This document shows, piece after piece, positions 24,187-32,758 of a stretch of 64,000 bases of DNA. Source of the stretch: JAOUEA01 sp040882605 (GTDB taxonomy: Bacteria > Actinomycetota > UBA4738 > HRBIN12); the NCBI GenBank assembly GCA_040882605.1, contig JBBEAY010000062.1, forward strand, positions 11,679-75,678, given 5' to 3'. The notes below the pieces were generated by a model. It ran no database searches, was not told the origin of the DNA, and worked only from the letters and a program-made list of their open reading frames with translations. Every line of letters begins with the position of its first letter. Position 1 is the first letter of the stretch. Made by a program: the position numbers and the translations under genes.

Positions 24187-25520
24187 CCTACGGCATCGAG
24201 GAGTACGAGCGGCGGACCCCCAAGGGCCGACAGGCCTGGGAGAAGATCGCGAAGCTGATCCCAGGGGGAGTCGGGAGCGCGATCCAGTTCAAGCCTCCCT
24301 ATCCGTTGTACCTCGCTGACTCGAAGGGATCCCGCGTATGGGATCTGGATGGCAACGAGTACATCGACTACTCGCTCTGCTACGCGGCGATGGTCGCCGG
24401 TCACGCTAACCCGGTGATCGTCGAGGCGATCAAGCGCCAGGCCGAGCACGGCACGCTCTACGGCCTGCCGACGACGCTCGCCGGCGATCTCGCCGAGGAG
24501 GTGATCCGCCGCTATCCCGGCGTGATCGAGATGATCCGGTTCACCCAATCCGGTGTCGAAGCCACGCAGACGGCGATCCGGCTCGCGCGCGCCGCCACCG
24601 GCCGCAAGACGATCGTGAAGATCGAGGGGCAGTACCACGGCGGCACCGATCACCTGCTCGTGTCGATCGGCGGAGCTTCCGCCGATGCCGCCGGGCCCGA
24701 CGACCACCCGAACGCCACCGCAGACTCGGCTGGGCTGCTCCCGGCTTCCACGCAGTACACGGCCGTCGTGTCGTTCAACGACCTCGACATGATGCGCCGG
24801 GCGTTCGACGAGCACGATGGCGACGTGGCCGGCGTGATCGTCGAGCCGGCGATGACGAACGGCGGGGTGATCCCTCCGGTGCCCGGCTACCTCGAGGGCA
24901 TCCGCGCGCTCTGCACCGACAAGGGTGCCGTGATGATCATGGACGAGGTGAAGCTCGGGTGCCGGATCGCGCCTGGTGGCGCCACCGAGTATTGGGGCGT
25001 GAAGGGAGACCTCGTCACGCTCGCGAAGGCGATCGGTGGCGGAGTTCCGGTCGGCGCCTTCGGTGGCAAGCGTGAGCTCATGGAGCAGATCAGTCCGCTC
25101 GGCCCTGCGGTCCATTTCGGCACGTACAACGCGAATCCGCTGGGCATGGCGGCCGGACTCGCCTGTCTCACGAAGGTCATGACCGACGACGCCTACAAGG
25201 AGATGACGCGCCTCACCACCCGGCTCGCCGACGGCATGCGCGAGGTCTTCGCGGACAAGGGTGTGACGGCTCACGTCGTGCAACTGAACACGCTGGGGGG
25301 GCTGTTCTTCGGGCTCGATCGCCAGCCCAACAACTTCCGAGAAGCGGCGATGAACGACGCTGCCAGGTGGGACGACTACTGGTTCGCCATGTTGGATCGC
25401 GGCGTGATCCCGATGGGCTCGGCGTGGTTCGAAGAGTTCTCGATGTCGGCTCAACACACCGACGAGGACGTCGACCGGACGCTCGAGGCCTTCGAGGACT
25501 CGATCGCGGCGATCGCCTGA
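24183..25520 (+). CDS. Glutamate-1-semialdehyde 2,1-aminomutase-like class III aminotransferase
   Basis: 445 residues, HemL-like. IPGGVGSAIQFKPPYPLYL, DLDGNEYIDYSLCYAAMVAGHANP, MIRFTQSGVEATQTAIRLARAATG, MIMDEVKLG and TLAKAIGGGVPVGAFGG with the PLP Lys282. Because it is embedded in a catabolic operon rather than with heme genes, a beta-amino-acid or amine transaminase/aminomutase role is more likely than 5-aminolevulinate synthesis. ATG 24183 has a GGAGGGA ribosome site and overlaps the large-subunit stop. It carries the operon from the hydroxylase to the P450 46 nt further on. Confidence 0.9.
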   Translation: MTYGIEEYERRTPKGRQAWEKIAKLIPGGVGSAIQFKPPYPLYLADSKGSRVWDLDGNEYIDYSLCYAAMVAGHANPVIVEAIKRQAEHGTLYGLPTTLAGDLAEEVIRRYPGVIEMIRFTQSGVEATQTAIRLARAATGRKTIVKIEGQYHGGTDHLLVSIGGASADAAGPDDHPNATADSAGLLPASTQYTAVVSFNDLDMMRRAFDEHDGDVAGVIVEPAMTNGGVIPPVPGYLEGIRALCTDKGAVMIMDEVKLGCRIAPGGATEYWGVKGDLVTLAKAIGGGVPVGAFGGKRELMEQISPLGPAVHFGTYNANPLGMAAGLACLTKVMTDDAYKEMTRLTTRLADGMREVFADKGVTAHVVQLNTLGGLFFGLDRQPNNFREAAMNDAARWDDYWFAMLDRGVIPMGSAWFEEFSMSAQHTDEDVDRTLEAFEDSIAAIA

Positions 25521-25566
25521 GGACAGCGAGCGGCGAGGAGAGCGAACGAAAGGCAAGCCGAACGAC

Positions 25567-26760
25567 ATGGCCGTCACCGCGACGGGCGCCGACGACGTCA
25601 CGGTCGAGGCGTTGATCGACGATCCGTATCCGATCTACGCGCGGCTGCGGCACGAGTCGCCCGTGTGCCACGTGCCGGCCGTCGGTCTGTGGTTCGTGAC
25701 GCGCTGGGCCGACGTCGTAGCCGCCGCCGAAGACACGGCATGCTTCCCGGCTTCCATGGCCGACTCACCGCTCGACCGCAGCCTTGGAGGGCGGAACGTC
25801 CTCACGGTCGATGGCGGCGAGCACGAGCGCAAGCGCGCGCCGATGGAGAACACACTCCGTCCTCGCAACGTCGAGGCCAGCGCTCCCGCGATCGTCGAGC
25901 GGATCGCGAACGGGCTGATCGACGGGTTCCTCGCCGATGGCGAAGCCGACCTGAAGACCGCGTACTGCGAGCCGCTCGCGGCGTCCTCGCTCGCCGAGGT
26001 GATCGGGCTGCATGGGCTCGACGCGCCTACGTTGCAGCGATGGTTCCACGAGCTCGCGACCGGAACGTCTAACTACGAGGGCGACCCCGTGAAGCAGCAG
26101 GTGGCGGAGCGCACAAGCGCCGAGGTGGACGCCACGCTCCGGCCGATGCTGGCTGCGGTTCTCGAACGACCCGACGGCACCATGATCTCCGACATGCTCC
26201 ATGCGGAGTCCGGCGATCTCGAGGAGAAGATGCGAGGGTTCATGCCGACACTGAAGCTCGCCCTGATCGATGGGCTCCAGGAGCCGGGCGACGGCCTCGG
26301 ATCGACGCTCGCCGGCGTTCTCGGGAACGAGGACCAGCGCCCCGTGTTCCTCGATGATCCTGCTGGCCTCGCGCGGCAGGCTGTGGATGAGGGCATCCGG
26401 TGGGTGTCGCCGATCGGAACGCAGGGACGTGCCGCGGGCCACGGTGCATCGGTCGCGGGTGTCGAGATCCCTGAGGGGCAGGCCGTCGGGCTCATCATCC
26501 CGTCGGCCAATCGCGACGAAAGCGTGTGGGGCCCGACCGCGGATCGCTACGACCTCTTCCGAGCGCGCCATGCCAACGCCGCATTCGGGTTCGGGCCGCA
26601 TTTCTGCGTGGGGCACCAGCTCGCGCGCGTGCAGATGCGGACGGGGGTTCGCCTGCTCGCGGAGCGCCTTCCGGGGCTCCACCTCGATCCGCAACGGCCA
26701 CCCGTGTTCCGAGGTTGGGAATACCGGGGCCCAGCGAGCCTGCATGCGAGATGGAGCTGA
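25567..26760 (+). CDS. Cytochrome P450, GcoA/CYP255-like
   Basis: 397 residues. ExxR is EGIRW; the heme loop is FGFGPHFCVGHQLAR with Cys347 as thiolate ligand. The I-helix reads DGLQEPGDG where most P450s have (A/G)GxxT, so the oxygen-activating Thr is replaced by Pro. From memory the guaiacol O-demethylase GcoA has the same QEPG pattern, and other segments agree with it (EGIRWVSPI, GWEYRGPASLH near the C-terminus). So an aryl-ether O-demethylase or related small-aromatic oxidase is likely. No GcoB-type reductase is adjacent. ATG 25567, 46 nt after the HemL-like gene, last in its operon. A paralog lies at 60962-62140. Confidence 0.88.
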   Translation: MAVTATGADDVTVEALIDDPYPIYARLRHESPVCHVPAVGLWFVTRWADVVAAAEDTACFPASMADSPLDRSLGGRNVLTVDGGEHERKRAPMENTLRPRNVEASAPAIVERIANGLIDGFLADGEADLKTAYCEPLAASSLAEVIGLHGLDAPTLQRWFHELATGTSNYEGDPVKQQVAERTSAEVDATLRPMLAAVLERPDGTMISDMLHAESGDLEEKMRGFMPTLKLALIDGLQEPGDGLGSTLAGVLGNEDQRPVFLDDPAGLARQAVDEGIRWVSPIGTQGRAAGHGASVAGVEIPEGQAVGLIIPSANRDESVWGPTADRYDLFRARHANAAFGFGPHFCVGHQLARVQMRTGVRLLAERLPGLHLDPQRPPVFRGWEYRGPASLHARWS

Positions 26761-26839
26761 CCCGCGGCACGCCGGCTTCGGGTCCGCCCGTTCCCCGTCG
26801 AACCGAGCCTCCTGACCGTGTCCGTTAGGCTGACCTGCG

Positions 26840-28291
26840 ATGACCGAGTACGAGGCCGTGATCGGGCTCGAGTGTCACGTGGAGCTCAGCACCGAGACCA
26901 AGATGTTCTGCGGATGCCGCAACACGTTCGGCGCTCCGCCCAACACCAACGTCTGCCCGGTGTGCCTCGGGCATCCCGGTTCCTTACCGGTTCCCAACCG
27001 CGAGGCGATCCGGCGCATCATCACGATCGGGCTCGCACTCGGCAGTGAGATCGCGCCGCATTCGCTGTTCCACCGCAAGAACTACTTCTACCCCGACATG
27101 CCGAAGAACTTCCAGATCAGCCAGTACGACCTGCCGATCTGCGTGGGTGGCCACCTCGACGTGGAGCTTCCCGATGGATCCACGAGCCGCGTGGGCATCA
27201 CGCGCGTGCACATGGAAGAGGACACCGGCAAGACCACACATGCCAGCTCGAGTGGGCGCATCCACGACGCCGACGCGGCGCTCGTCGACTTCAACAGGGC
27301 GGGCGTGCCGCTCGTGGAATGCGTGAGCGAACCCGACATCCGCTCGCCCGAGGAGGCCGGCTCGTACCTGCGTGAGCTTCGCGTCACGCTCGAGTCGCTC
27401 GACGTGAGCGACGTGCGCATGGAGGAAGGCTCGCTCCGCTGCGACGCCAACGTCTCGATGCGTCCGGTGGGCGCTCAGCCCCTCGGCACTAAAGTCGAGA
27501 TCAAGAACATGAACTCGGTGCGCTCGCTCGAGCGCGCGCTCGTCTACGAGATCTCGCGGCAGACGAAGGCGCTCGAAGCCGGTGAGGCGATCGTGCAGGA
27601 GACCCGCCACTGGAACGAGGACGCGAGTGCCACGGCTTCGATGCGTTCCAAAGAGGAAGCCTTCGACTACCGATACTTTCCAGAGCCCGACATCCCGGCG
27701 ATCGAGCCGGCCGCGGTTTGGATCGAGGAGCTCCGCGCCGCGTTGCCCGAGCTGCCGCGCGCCCGGCGTGAGCGCTACGTCATCGAGCACGGGTTGAAGC
27801 CCGAGGTGGCCCGCGTGCTGGTGGGCGACCGTGCGGCCTGCGTGGTCTTCGAGGAGACCGTGGAGCTCGGTGCCGACCCCGTGGCCGCCGCCAACTGGGT
27901 GACCCAGGATCTCGCCGGGCTCGCGAACAAGCACGGCGCCGACGCGGCGGCAAGGGTCACTCCGCGACACCTGGCAGACCTGCTCTCGCTGCTCGCCGAC
28001 GACAAGGTCAGCGGTGCGGGGGCGAAGCAGGCGCTCGAGGATGCCGTCGAGACCGGCGACGACATCGATGCGATCGTCGAGCGTCGCGATCTGCGACAGG
28101 TCTCCGACTCGGGGGAGCTCGGCGCGATCGTCGAGCAGGTGCTCGTCGGCAACGCCGACGCCGTAGGGAAATTCCGGTCGGGCAACGAGAGCGTGATCGG
28201 CTTCTTGGTGGGGCAGGTCATGAAGGCCTCGGGCGGTTCGGCGAACCCGAAGCTCGCGCAGGAGCTGTTGCGCGAGCGCCTGAAGAGCTGA
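26840..28291 (+). CDS. gatB: Aspartyl/glutamyl-tRNA amidotransferase subunit B
   Basis: 483 residues. The cradle domain shows VIGLECHVELSTETKMFCGC, CPVCLGHPGSLP, FHRKNYFYPDMPKNFQISQYD and RDANVSMRP-type motif (CDANVSMRPVG); the C-terminal helical and YqeY-like tail binds tRNA (FLVGQVMKASGGSANP). It receives ammonia from GatA and amidates Glu/Asp-tRNA after ATP activation. ATG 26840 has TAGGCT at 26826-26831, 8 nt upstream, and no Shine-Dalgarno. Separated by 12.7 kb from gatCA. Confidence 0.97.
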   Translation: MTEYEAVIGLECHVELSTETKMFCGCRNTFGAPPNTNVCPVCLGHPGSLPVPNREAIRRIITIGLALGSEIAPHSLFHRKNYFYPDMPKNFQISQYDLPICVGGHLDVELPDGSTSRVGITRVHMEEDTGKTTHASSSGRIHDADAALVDFNRAGVPLVECVSEPDIRSPEEAGSYLRELRVTLESLDVSDVRMEEGSLRCDANVSMRPVGAQPLGTKVEIKNMNSVRSLERALVYEISRQTKALEAGEAIVQETRHWNEDASATASMRSKEEAFDYRYFPEPDIPAIEPAAVWIEELRAALPELPRARRERYVIEHGLKPEVARVLVGDRAACVVFEETVELGADPVAAANWVTQDLAGLANKHGADAAARVTPRHLADLLSLLADDKVSGAGAKQALEDAVETGDDIDAIVERRDLRQVSDSGELGAIVEQVLVGNADAVGKFRSGNESVIGFLVGQVMKASGGSANPKLAQELLRERLKS

Positions 28292-28302
28292 GGGCGCGCC
28301 CC

Positions 28303-29631
28303 ATGGCCGGGGCCCCAGGCCGTCCGAGGCGCATCCCGCTGTGGCAGCTGGTGTTGTACGGCATCTCGAGCCTCGTGCTCGGCGCAGTGCATCCCTTCGC
28401 GCGCATGTGGCGCTCGAGCGACCCGATCGACAGTTACGCCCTGAACCACTTCACGAGCGTCGCCGGAGACGCCATCCTCGCGATCGCTCTGGCCGACTCG
28501 GTATTCTTCTCGTTGCCGGTCGACGAGGCGAAGCTGCGTGTGGCCGCCTACCTTGCGATCACGATGTTGCCGCTCGCGCTCGCAGGCCCGCTCCTCGTAC
28601 CGCTGCTCGATCGAGCCGGACCGCGCCGGTTGATCGCGTTCGCGTCGGCCGCGGCGCGTGCGGCCATCGCGATCTACGCGGCGCCGCGGTTCGGCACGCT
28701 GGTGCTGTTCCCGGCGGCGCTGGGTCTTCTCGTGCTCTCGAGGGTGCATGCCGTCACCAAGAACGGACTCACGATCGCTTATGCCGGCGGCGGCGACGGC
28801 TTGATGCAGGCGAACGCGCGGCTCGGCCGTCTCGCCGCTGTGGGAGCTATCCTCGCGGCACCCGTCGCGTTCGGCGCCATCCGACTGGGCGGGTCGCCGG
28901 CCGCGATCTACGCGGCGGCTGTCGTGTACGCGGCGTCGGCGCTGCTGACATTGCGCCTGTCGCATCCGGGTCGGCAACCGGCGCACGACAAGTCGAGGCG
29001 CCTCCGGCCTTCGAGCCGCAAGCCGGTCGGTCGTCGCGGCGCCGTGCCCGCGCTCGGTGTGCCCGCCGTCGGCGCGGTCGGCATGCGCGCTGCGAGCGGG
29101 TTCCTGCTCTTCCTGCTCGCCTTTTCATTGCGCGTCGACGAAGTCCCGGTGTATTGGTTCGCCGTGCTTGCGGGCGCCGGGGTGCTCGGCACGTTCGTGG
29201 CCGATGTCGTCGCGCCCCGCGCCCCCCGAACCATCCGCGAGGAAGCTGTCGTGATCGCCTCGGTCAGCGCCGCATGCATCGGCGCGGTGCTCGCGTTCAA
29301 GCTCTTCGGCCTGCCGCTGCTCACGGTGTTCGCGCTCGTGGCGGGCGCAGCCACCGAGCTCGGCCGGCTCGCCTTCCAGAGCTTGATGCAGCGCCACGCG
29401 CCGCCGGGAGCGCAGGGGCGCGTCTTCGTCCGCTATGAGGTGATGTTCCAGCTCGCGTGGGCCGGGGGAGCGTTCGCACCGGTGTTGCTGTCGATCGACT
29501 TTCGGGTCGGCATCTTGGTCCTGGCCGCCTTCTACGGGGTGCTCGGCGTGGGCACGATGGTCCGGGTGCGGATCCGGGCGGGCGACGCCGACCATGTATC
29601 GGCGCCCACCCTTCCTCCTCCGCCCACGTGA
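28303..29631 (+). CDS. Major facilitator superfamily (MFS) transporter
   Basis: 442 residues with 10-12 predicted membrane helices and a basic central loop (about residues 225-245, rich in Arg and Ser) separating two halves. The loop after helix 2 has LVPLLDRAGPRRLIAF, the MFS motif-A equivalent, and the second half starts VGMRAASGFLLFLLAFSLR. No substrate signature was found; weak resemblance to the MFS_3-type actinobacterial family. It starts 11 nt after gatB and so is probably co-transcribed. Confidence 0.75.
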   Translation: MAGAPGRPRRIPLWQLVLYGISSLVLGAVHPFARMWRSSDPIDSYALNHFTSVAGDAILAIALADSVFFSLPVDEAKLRVAAYLAITMLPLALAGPLLVPLLDRAGPRRLIAFASAAARAAIAIYAAPRFGTLVLFPAALGLLVLSRVHAVTKNGLTIAYAGGGDGLMQANARLGRLAAVGAILAAPVAFGAIRLGGSPAAIYAAAVVYAASALLTLRLSHPGRQPAHDKSRRLRPSSRKPVGRRGAVPALGVPAVGAVGMRAASGFLLFLLAFSLRVDEVPVYWFAVLAGAGVLGTFVADVVAPRAPRTIREEAVVIASVSAACIGAVLAFKLFGLPLLTVFALVAGAATELGRLAFQSLMQRHAPPGAQGRVFVRYEVMFQLAWAGGAFAPVLLSIDFRVGILVLAAFYGVLGVGTMVRVRIRAGDADHVSAPTLPPPPT

Positions 29632-29721
29632 ACCCCCGGCGCCCCCAGGCTCTCGGGCTCTGCGGCGTAAGCTCTGTGCGAGTGCGTCCGCCGGGCGCCG
29701 GTCGATCATGGAGGTGCACAC

Positions 29722-30033
29722 GTGGCCGAATGGATCACCGTCGGCAAGTCCGACGAGGTCGCCGAGGGGGACGCCAACGCCTTCGACGTGAACGGGACCC
29801 AGATCGCGGTGGCCCGCGTCGACGGGGCCTTGCACGCGTTCAGCGACATCTGCACGCACCGTCAGTGCAACCTTTCGCTCGGGGGTGAGATCGATGGCAC
29901 CACGATCGAGTGCGAGTGCCACGGCAGCATCTTCGAGATGACGACCGGCGCGGTCGTGCAGGGGCCGGCGAGCGAGCCGATCGCGACCTATCCGGTGTCC
30001 GAAGACGGCGACGATCTGAAGATCGAGGCCTGA
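29722..30033 (+). CDS. Rieske [2Fe-2S] ferredoxin
   Basis: 103 residues, a soluble Rieske ferredoxin. The cluster site is CTHRQCNLSLGG and CECHGSIFEMTTG, giving two Cys and two His ligands. GTG 29722 follows GGAGGTG. TAAGCT at about 29667-29672 may be the -10. Thirteen bases later comes a ferredoxin reductase, a normal pair for feeding electrons to an oxygenase. Its terminal oxygenase is not adjacent; the GcoA-like P450s and the other P450 in this window are candidates. Confidence 0.93.
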   Translation: MAEWITVGKSDEVAEGDANAFDVNGTQIAVARVDGALHAFSDICTHRQCNLSLGGEIDGTTIECECHGSIFEMTTGAVVQGPASEPIATYPVSEDGDDLKIEA

Positions 30034-30046
30034 GGGGTTCCTGTCC

Positions 30047-31288
30047 GTGACGGTCCGAACCCTCGTGATCGTCGGTGGATCGCTCGCCGGCGCCACCGCC
30101 GCAGCCACGCTGCGTGACGAGGGGTTCGATGGGCGTCTCGTGCTGGTCGGCGCGGAGCCGCTGCCTCCGTACGAACGTCCGGCGCTCTCGAAGGAGTTCC
30201 TACGCGGTGAGCAGAAGCTCGAGGAACAATTCGTGCGTCCCGAGCAGTGGTATCGCGACCACGAGGTCGATGCCCGCTTCGGCGCGCGCGCCGTGCAGCT
30301 CGACGTGGCCGGGCGTGAGGTGGTGCTCGCTGGCGGCGAGCGAGTCTCCTACGACGCCCTGCTCGTAGCCACCGGAAGCCGCAACCGCAAGCTCGACGTG
30401 CCCGGCTCGTCGCTGCCCGGCGTCTTCGACCTGCGCACCGTCGGCGATGCCGAGCGCATCAAGGAAGCCGCCGTCACCGGCGCCCGAATCGTCTGCGTCG
30501 GCATGGGTTTCATCGGGGCCGAGGTCGCGGCCTCTATGCGCACGCTCGGCCACGACGTCACGGTCGTGGAGGTTTTCGAGACCACCCTGTATCGGGTGCT
30601 CGGACCTGACATCGGCCGGGCGCTCGAAGGGCTCCATCGAGATCACGGGGTGACGATGCTGTTCAACGAGGCGGTGGCGAGCTTCGAGGGCGACGGCCGG
30701 CTCGAAGCGGTGGTCACGAGCGGCGGTCGGAGTATCAACGCCGACGTCGCGATCGTCGGCGTCGGCACCGAGCCGAGCGTCGAGCTGATGGCCGGAACCG
30801 GGCTCGACCAGGGCGGCGGCATCCCCGTCGGGCCGACACTCGAGACCTCGGTGCCCGCCGTGTTCGCGGCCGGCGACGTCGCCCGCCACGACCACCCCGT
30901 GTTCGGGCCGATCCGTGTCGAGCACTTCGACAACGCGATCAAGATGGGCCAGACGGCGGCGCGCAACATGCTCGGCGCCGGCCAGGTCTTCGACGACCCG
31001 CACTGGTTCTGGAGCGACCAGTACGACTCCCAGGTGCAGATGGCCGGTTACGCCGCGACCTGGCACCGCATGGTCGTGCGCGGCTCTGTAGGAGACCGGT
31101 CGTTCTGCGCATTCCTGCTCGATGCCGGCGGTGTCGTGCGGTCGACCGTGAGCCTCGACTACAAGCGTGACGTCCGCCGATCGTTCGGACTGATCTCCGC
31201 GCAGGTCGCGCCAGACCCCGACGAGCTCGCCGACCCCGATGTCGACCTCCGCAAGCTCGTCTCCGCGTCCGCGTCGGAAGAAGGCTGA
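30047..31288 (+). CDS. FAD-dependent ferredoxin reductase (rubredoxin/putidaredoxin reductase type)
   Basis: 413 residues. N-terminal FAD motif VIVGGSLAGATAAATLR, then PYERPALSKEFLRGE, LLVATGSRNRKLDVPG, the NAD motif CVGMGFIGAEVAASMRTLG, PAVFAAGDVARHD, and a reductase C-terminal domain (WFWSDQYDSQVQMAGYA). It moves electrons from NADH through FAD to a ferredoxin, here the Rieske protein 13 nt upstream. GTG 30047. Acts in the cytoplasm. Followed by an interrupted small gene. Confidence 0.95.
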   Translation: MTVRTLVIVGGSLAGATAAATLRDEGFDGRLVLVGAEPLPPYERPALSKEFLRGEQKLEEQFVRPEQWYRDHEVDARFGARAVQLDVAGREVVLAGGERVSYDALLVATGSRNRKLDVPGSSLPGVFDLRTVGDAERIKEAAVTGARIVCVGMGFIGAEVAASMRTLGHDVTVVEVFETTLYRVLGPDIGRALEGLHRDHGVTMLFNEAVASFEGDGRLEAVVTSGGRSINADVAIVGVGTEPSVELMAGTGLDQGGGIPVGPTLETSVPAVFAAGDVARHDHPVFGPIRVEHFDNAIKMGQTAARNMLGAGQVFDDPHWFWSDQYDSQVQMAGYAATWHRMVVRGSVGDRSFCAFLLDAGGVVRSTVSLDYKRDVRRSFGLISAQVAPDPDELADPDVDLRKLVSASASEEG

Positions 31289-31291
31289 CCC

Positions 31292-31528
31292 ATGCACATC
31301 GGCGGCCCCGCCATCGGTCACCCCATCTGAGACCTCGCCTTGCAACGCCGCATCCGTGAGGCGCGGCGAGATCGAACGGCGAAGGCTGTGGTGCGAGCCC
31401 GTGGCAAGCGCTCCATGCTCGATCGTGTGCTCCGGCGAGAACCGGGTGAACGGTCTCTGCCGGCGGAGCTCGACGCCGACTCGTTCGTCGATCGAGGCGA
31501 CGACGTCTGGAAGGCCCTGAGGTTCTAG
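31292..31528 (+). pseudogene. Small basic hypothetical protein interrupted by an in-frame TGA
   Basis: ATG 31292 is preceded by GAAGAAGG, a strong ribosome site, and reads MHIGGPAIGHPI before TGA at 31328-31330. The same frame then continues open for 65 codons (DLALQRRIREARRDR, RSMLDRVLRRE, DSFVDRGDDVWKALRF) to a TAG at 31526. TGA would be one base from TGG (Trp). The likely explanations are a nonsense mutation or a sequencing error in a 79-residue gene; a TTG at 31340 could restart a 62-residue product. The C-terminal acidic-aromatic end resembles small antitoxin-like proteins only vaguely. Family not recognised. Confidence 0.45.
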
Positions 31529-31583
31529 GCCCCTGTTAGGCTGACCCTTCGAGCCCCGAACGACACAGGAGTTGATCTTCACC

Positions 31584-32744
31584 GTGCACAGGCCCGAGAT
31601 CATCCTGGCCCCCGGCCCGACCCCGATCCCGCCCGAGGTGCTGCTCGCCCAGGGAAGCCCGCTCGTCTACCACCGCGGCCCGGGCTTCGGGGACATCATG
31701 CGCGGCGTCACATCGCGGCTGAAAGAGCTGTACCGAACCGAGAGCGCCGACGTGCTGCTGATGACGTCGAGCGGCACCGGCGCTCTCGAGTCGGCGATCG
31801 CGAACTGTTTCTCGCCCGGCGACGAGGTGCTGGTGCCGGTCGCGGGCTTCTTCGCGGAGCGCTTCAAGGCGCTCGCCGAGACGTTCGGCCTCACGGTGCA
31901 CACGGTCGACTACGAGTGGGGTGAGCGCATCAAGCCAGACGAGGTTGCGGCGGCCCTCGCCGAGCGCCCGGTCAAGGCCGTGCTGCTCACGCAGTCCGAG
32001 ACATCGACCGGCGTGATCCAGCCGATCGAGCAGCTCTCGAAGGTGGCGAACGATGCCGGCGCGATGGTGATCGTCGACGTCGTCTCCTCGCTCGGGGCGG
32101 TCCCGTTCGAGTTCGACGACTGGGGCATCGATGTCGCGGTTGGCGGTTCGCAGAAGGCGCTCAGCGCCTCGCCGGGCATCGCGTTCGTCGCGGTCAGCGA
32201 TCGGGCCTGGGAAGCCTCGCGCACGGCCACGAACCCCCGCTTCTACTTCGACTGGGCGACGTACAAGCGCTTCGCCGACCTTCCCCACCCGGAGAACCCG
32301 TGGACGCCTGCGATCAGCGTGATGCAGGGGTTGCAGGTCGCGCTCGAGCTCTACTTCCAAGACGGAGTCGAGGCCGCGATGCGCCGCCATCAGATGCTCT
32401 CGCGCGCCGTAAAGGAAGGCGCGAAGGCGCTCGGCCTCGACCTGTTCGGCGAAGGGCTCGACGACAACTGGACGGTGACCGCGATCCGCGCGCCCGAATC
32501 GGCCGACGCCGACACGATCACCGACACGATCCGTGCCGAGCACGGGTGTGTCCTCGCCCCCGGACAGGGCCCGTTGAAGGGCAAGGTCTTCCGCATCGGG
32601 CACTTCGGGTACTTCAGCGAGCTCGACATCATCAGGGGGCTCGCGGCGCTCGAGATGACGCTCGAGTCGCTGGGGCACCCTGTGAAGCGCGGCGCAGCGG
32701 TGGCGGCAGCCGAGACCGTGTTCATGGACGCGCGCACCTCGTGA
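31584..32744 (+). CDS. Class V aminotransferase (alanine-glyoxylate/phosphoserine type)
   Basis: 386 residues. LAPGPTPIPPEVL, VYHRGPGFGDIM, LMTSSGTGALESAIANC, VIVDVVSSLGAVPFEFDDWGIDV and VGGSQKALSASPG with PLP Lys191. It sits 14 nt before serA. Similar class V enzymes next to serA in other bacteria act as phosphoserine transaminase, so it probably turns 3-phosphohydroxypyruvate into phosphoserine; alanine- or serine-glyoxylate transamination is the alternative. GTG 31584 follows AGGAG by 12 nt; TTG 31572 is in frame but too close to the ribosome site. TAGGCT near 31537 is the likely -10. Confidence 0.92.
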   Translation: MHRPEIILAPGPTPIPPEVLLAQGSPLVYHRGPGFGDIMRGVTSRLKELYRTESADVLLMTSSGTGALESAIANCFSPGDEVLVPVAGFFAERFKALAETFGLTVHTVDYEWGERIKPDEVAAALAERPVKAVLLTQSETSTGVIQPIEQLSKVANDAGAMVIVDVVSSLGAVPFEFDDWGIDVAVGGSQKALSASPGIAFVAVSDRAWEASRTATNPRFYFDWATYKRFADLPHPENPWTPAISVMQGLQVALELYFQDGVEAAMRRHQMLSRAVKEGAKALGLDLFGEGLDDNWTVTAIRAPESADADTITDTIRAEHGCVLAPGQGPLKGKVFRIGHFGYFSELDIIRGLAALEMTLESLGHPVKRGAAVAAAETVFMDARTS

Positions 32745-32758
32745 GGGGTGGCGGCGCC

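Noticed and set aside
23544..25601. A 685-codon open frame antisense to the Mo hydroxylase and HemL-like genes
   Set aside because: Arg/His/Asp-rich shadow of well-supported genes, without motifs or ribosome site.
25567..26760. Loss of the I-helix Thr as a sign of a dead P450
   Set aside because: The same QEP pattern recurs in the second P450 and, from memory, in active GcoA; heme and ExxR motifs are intact.
31328..31330. TGA as selenocysteine or a reassigned Trp codon
   Set aside because: Most genes here end with TGA and no SECIS-like hairpin was evident just after it; mutation or base error is simpler.
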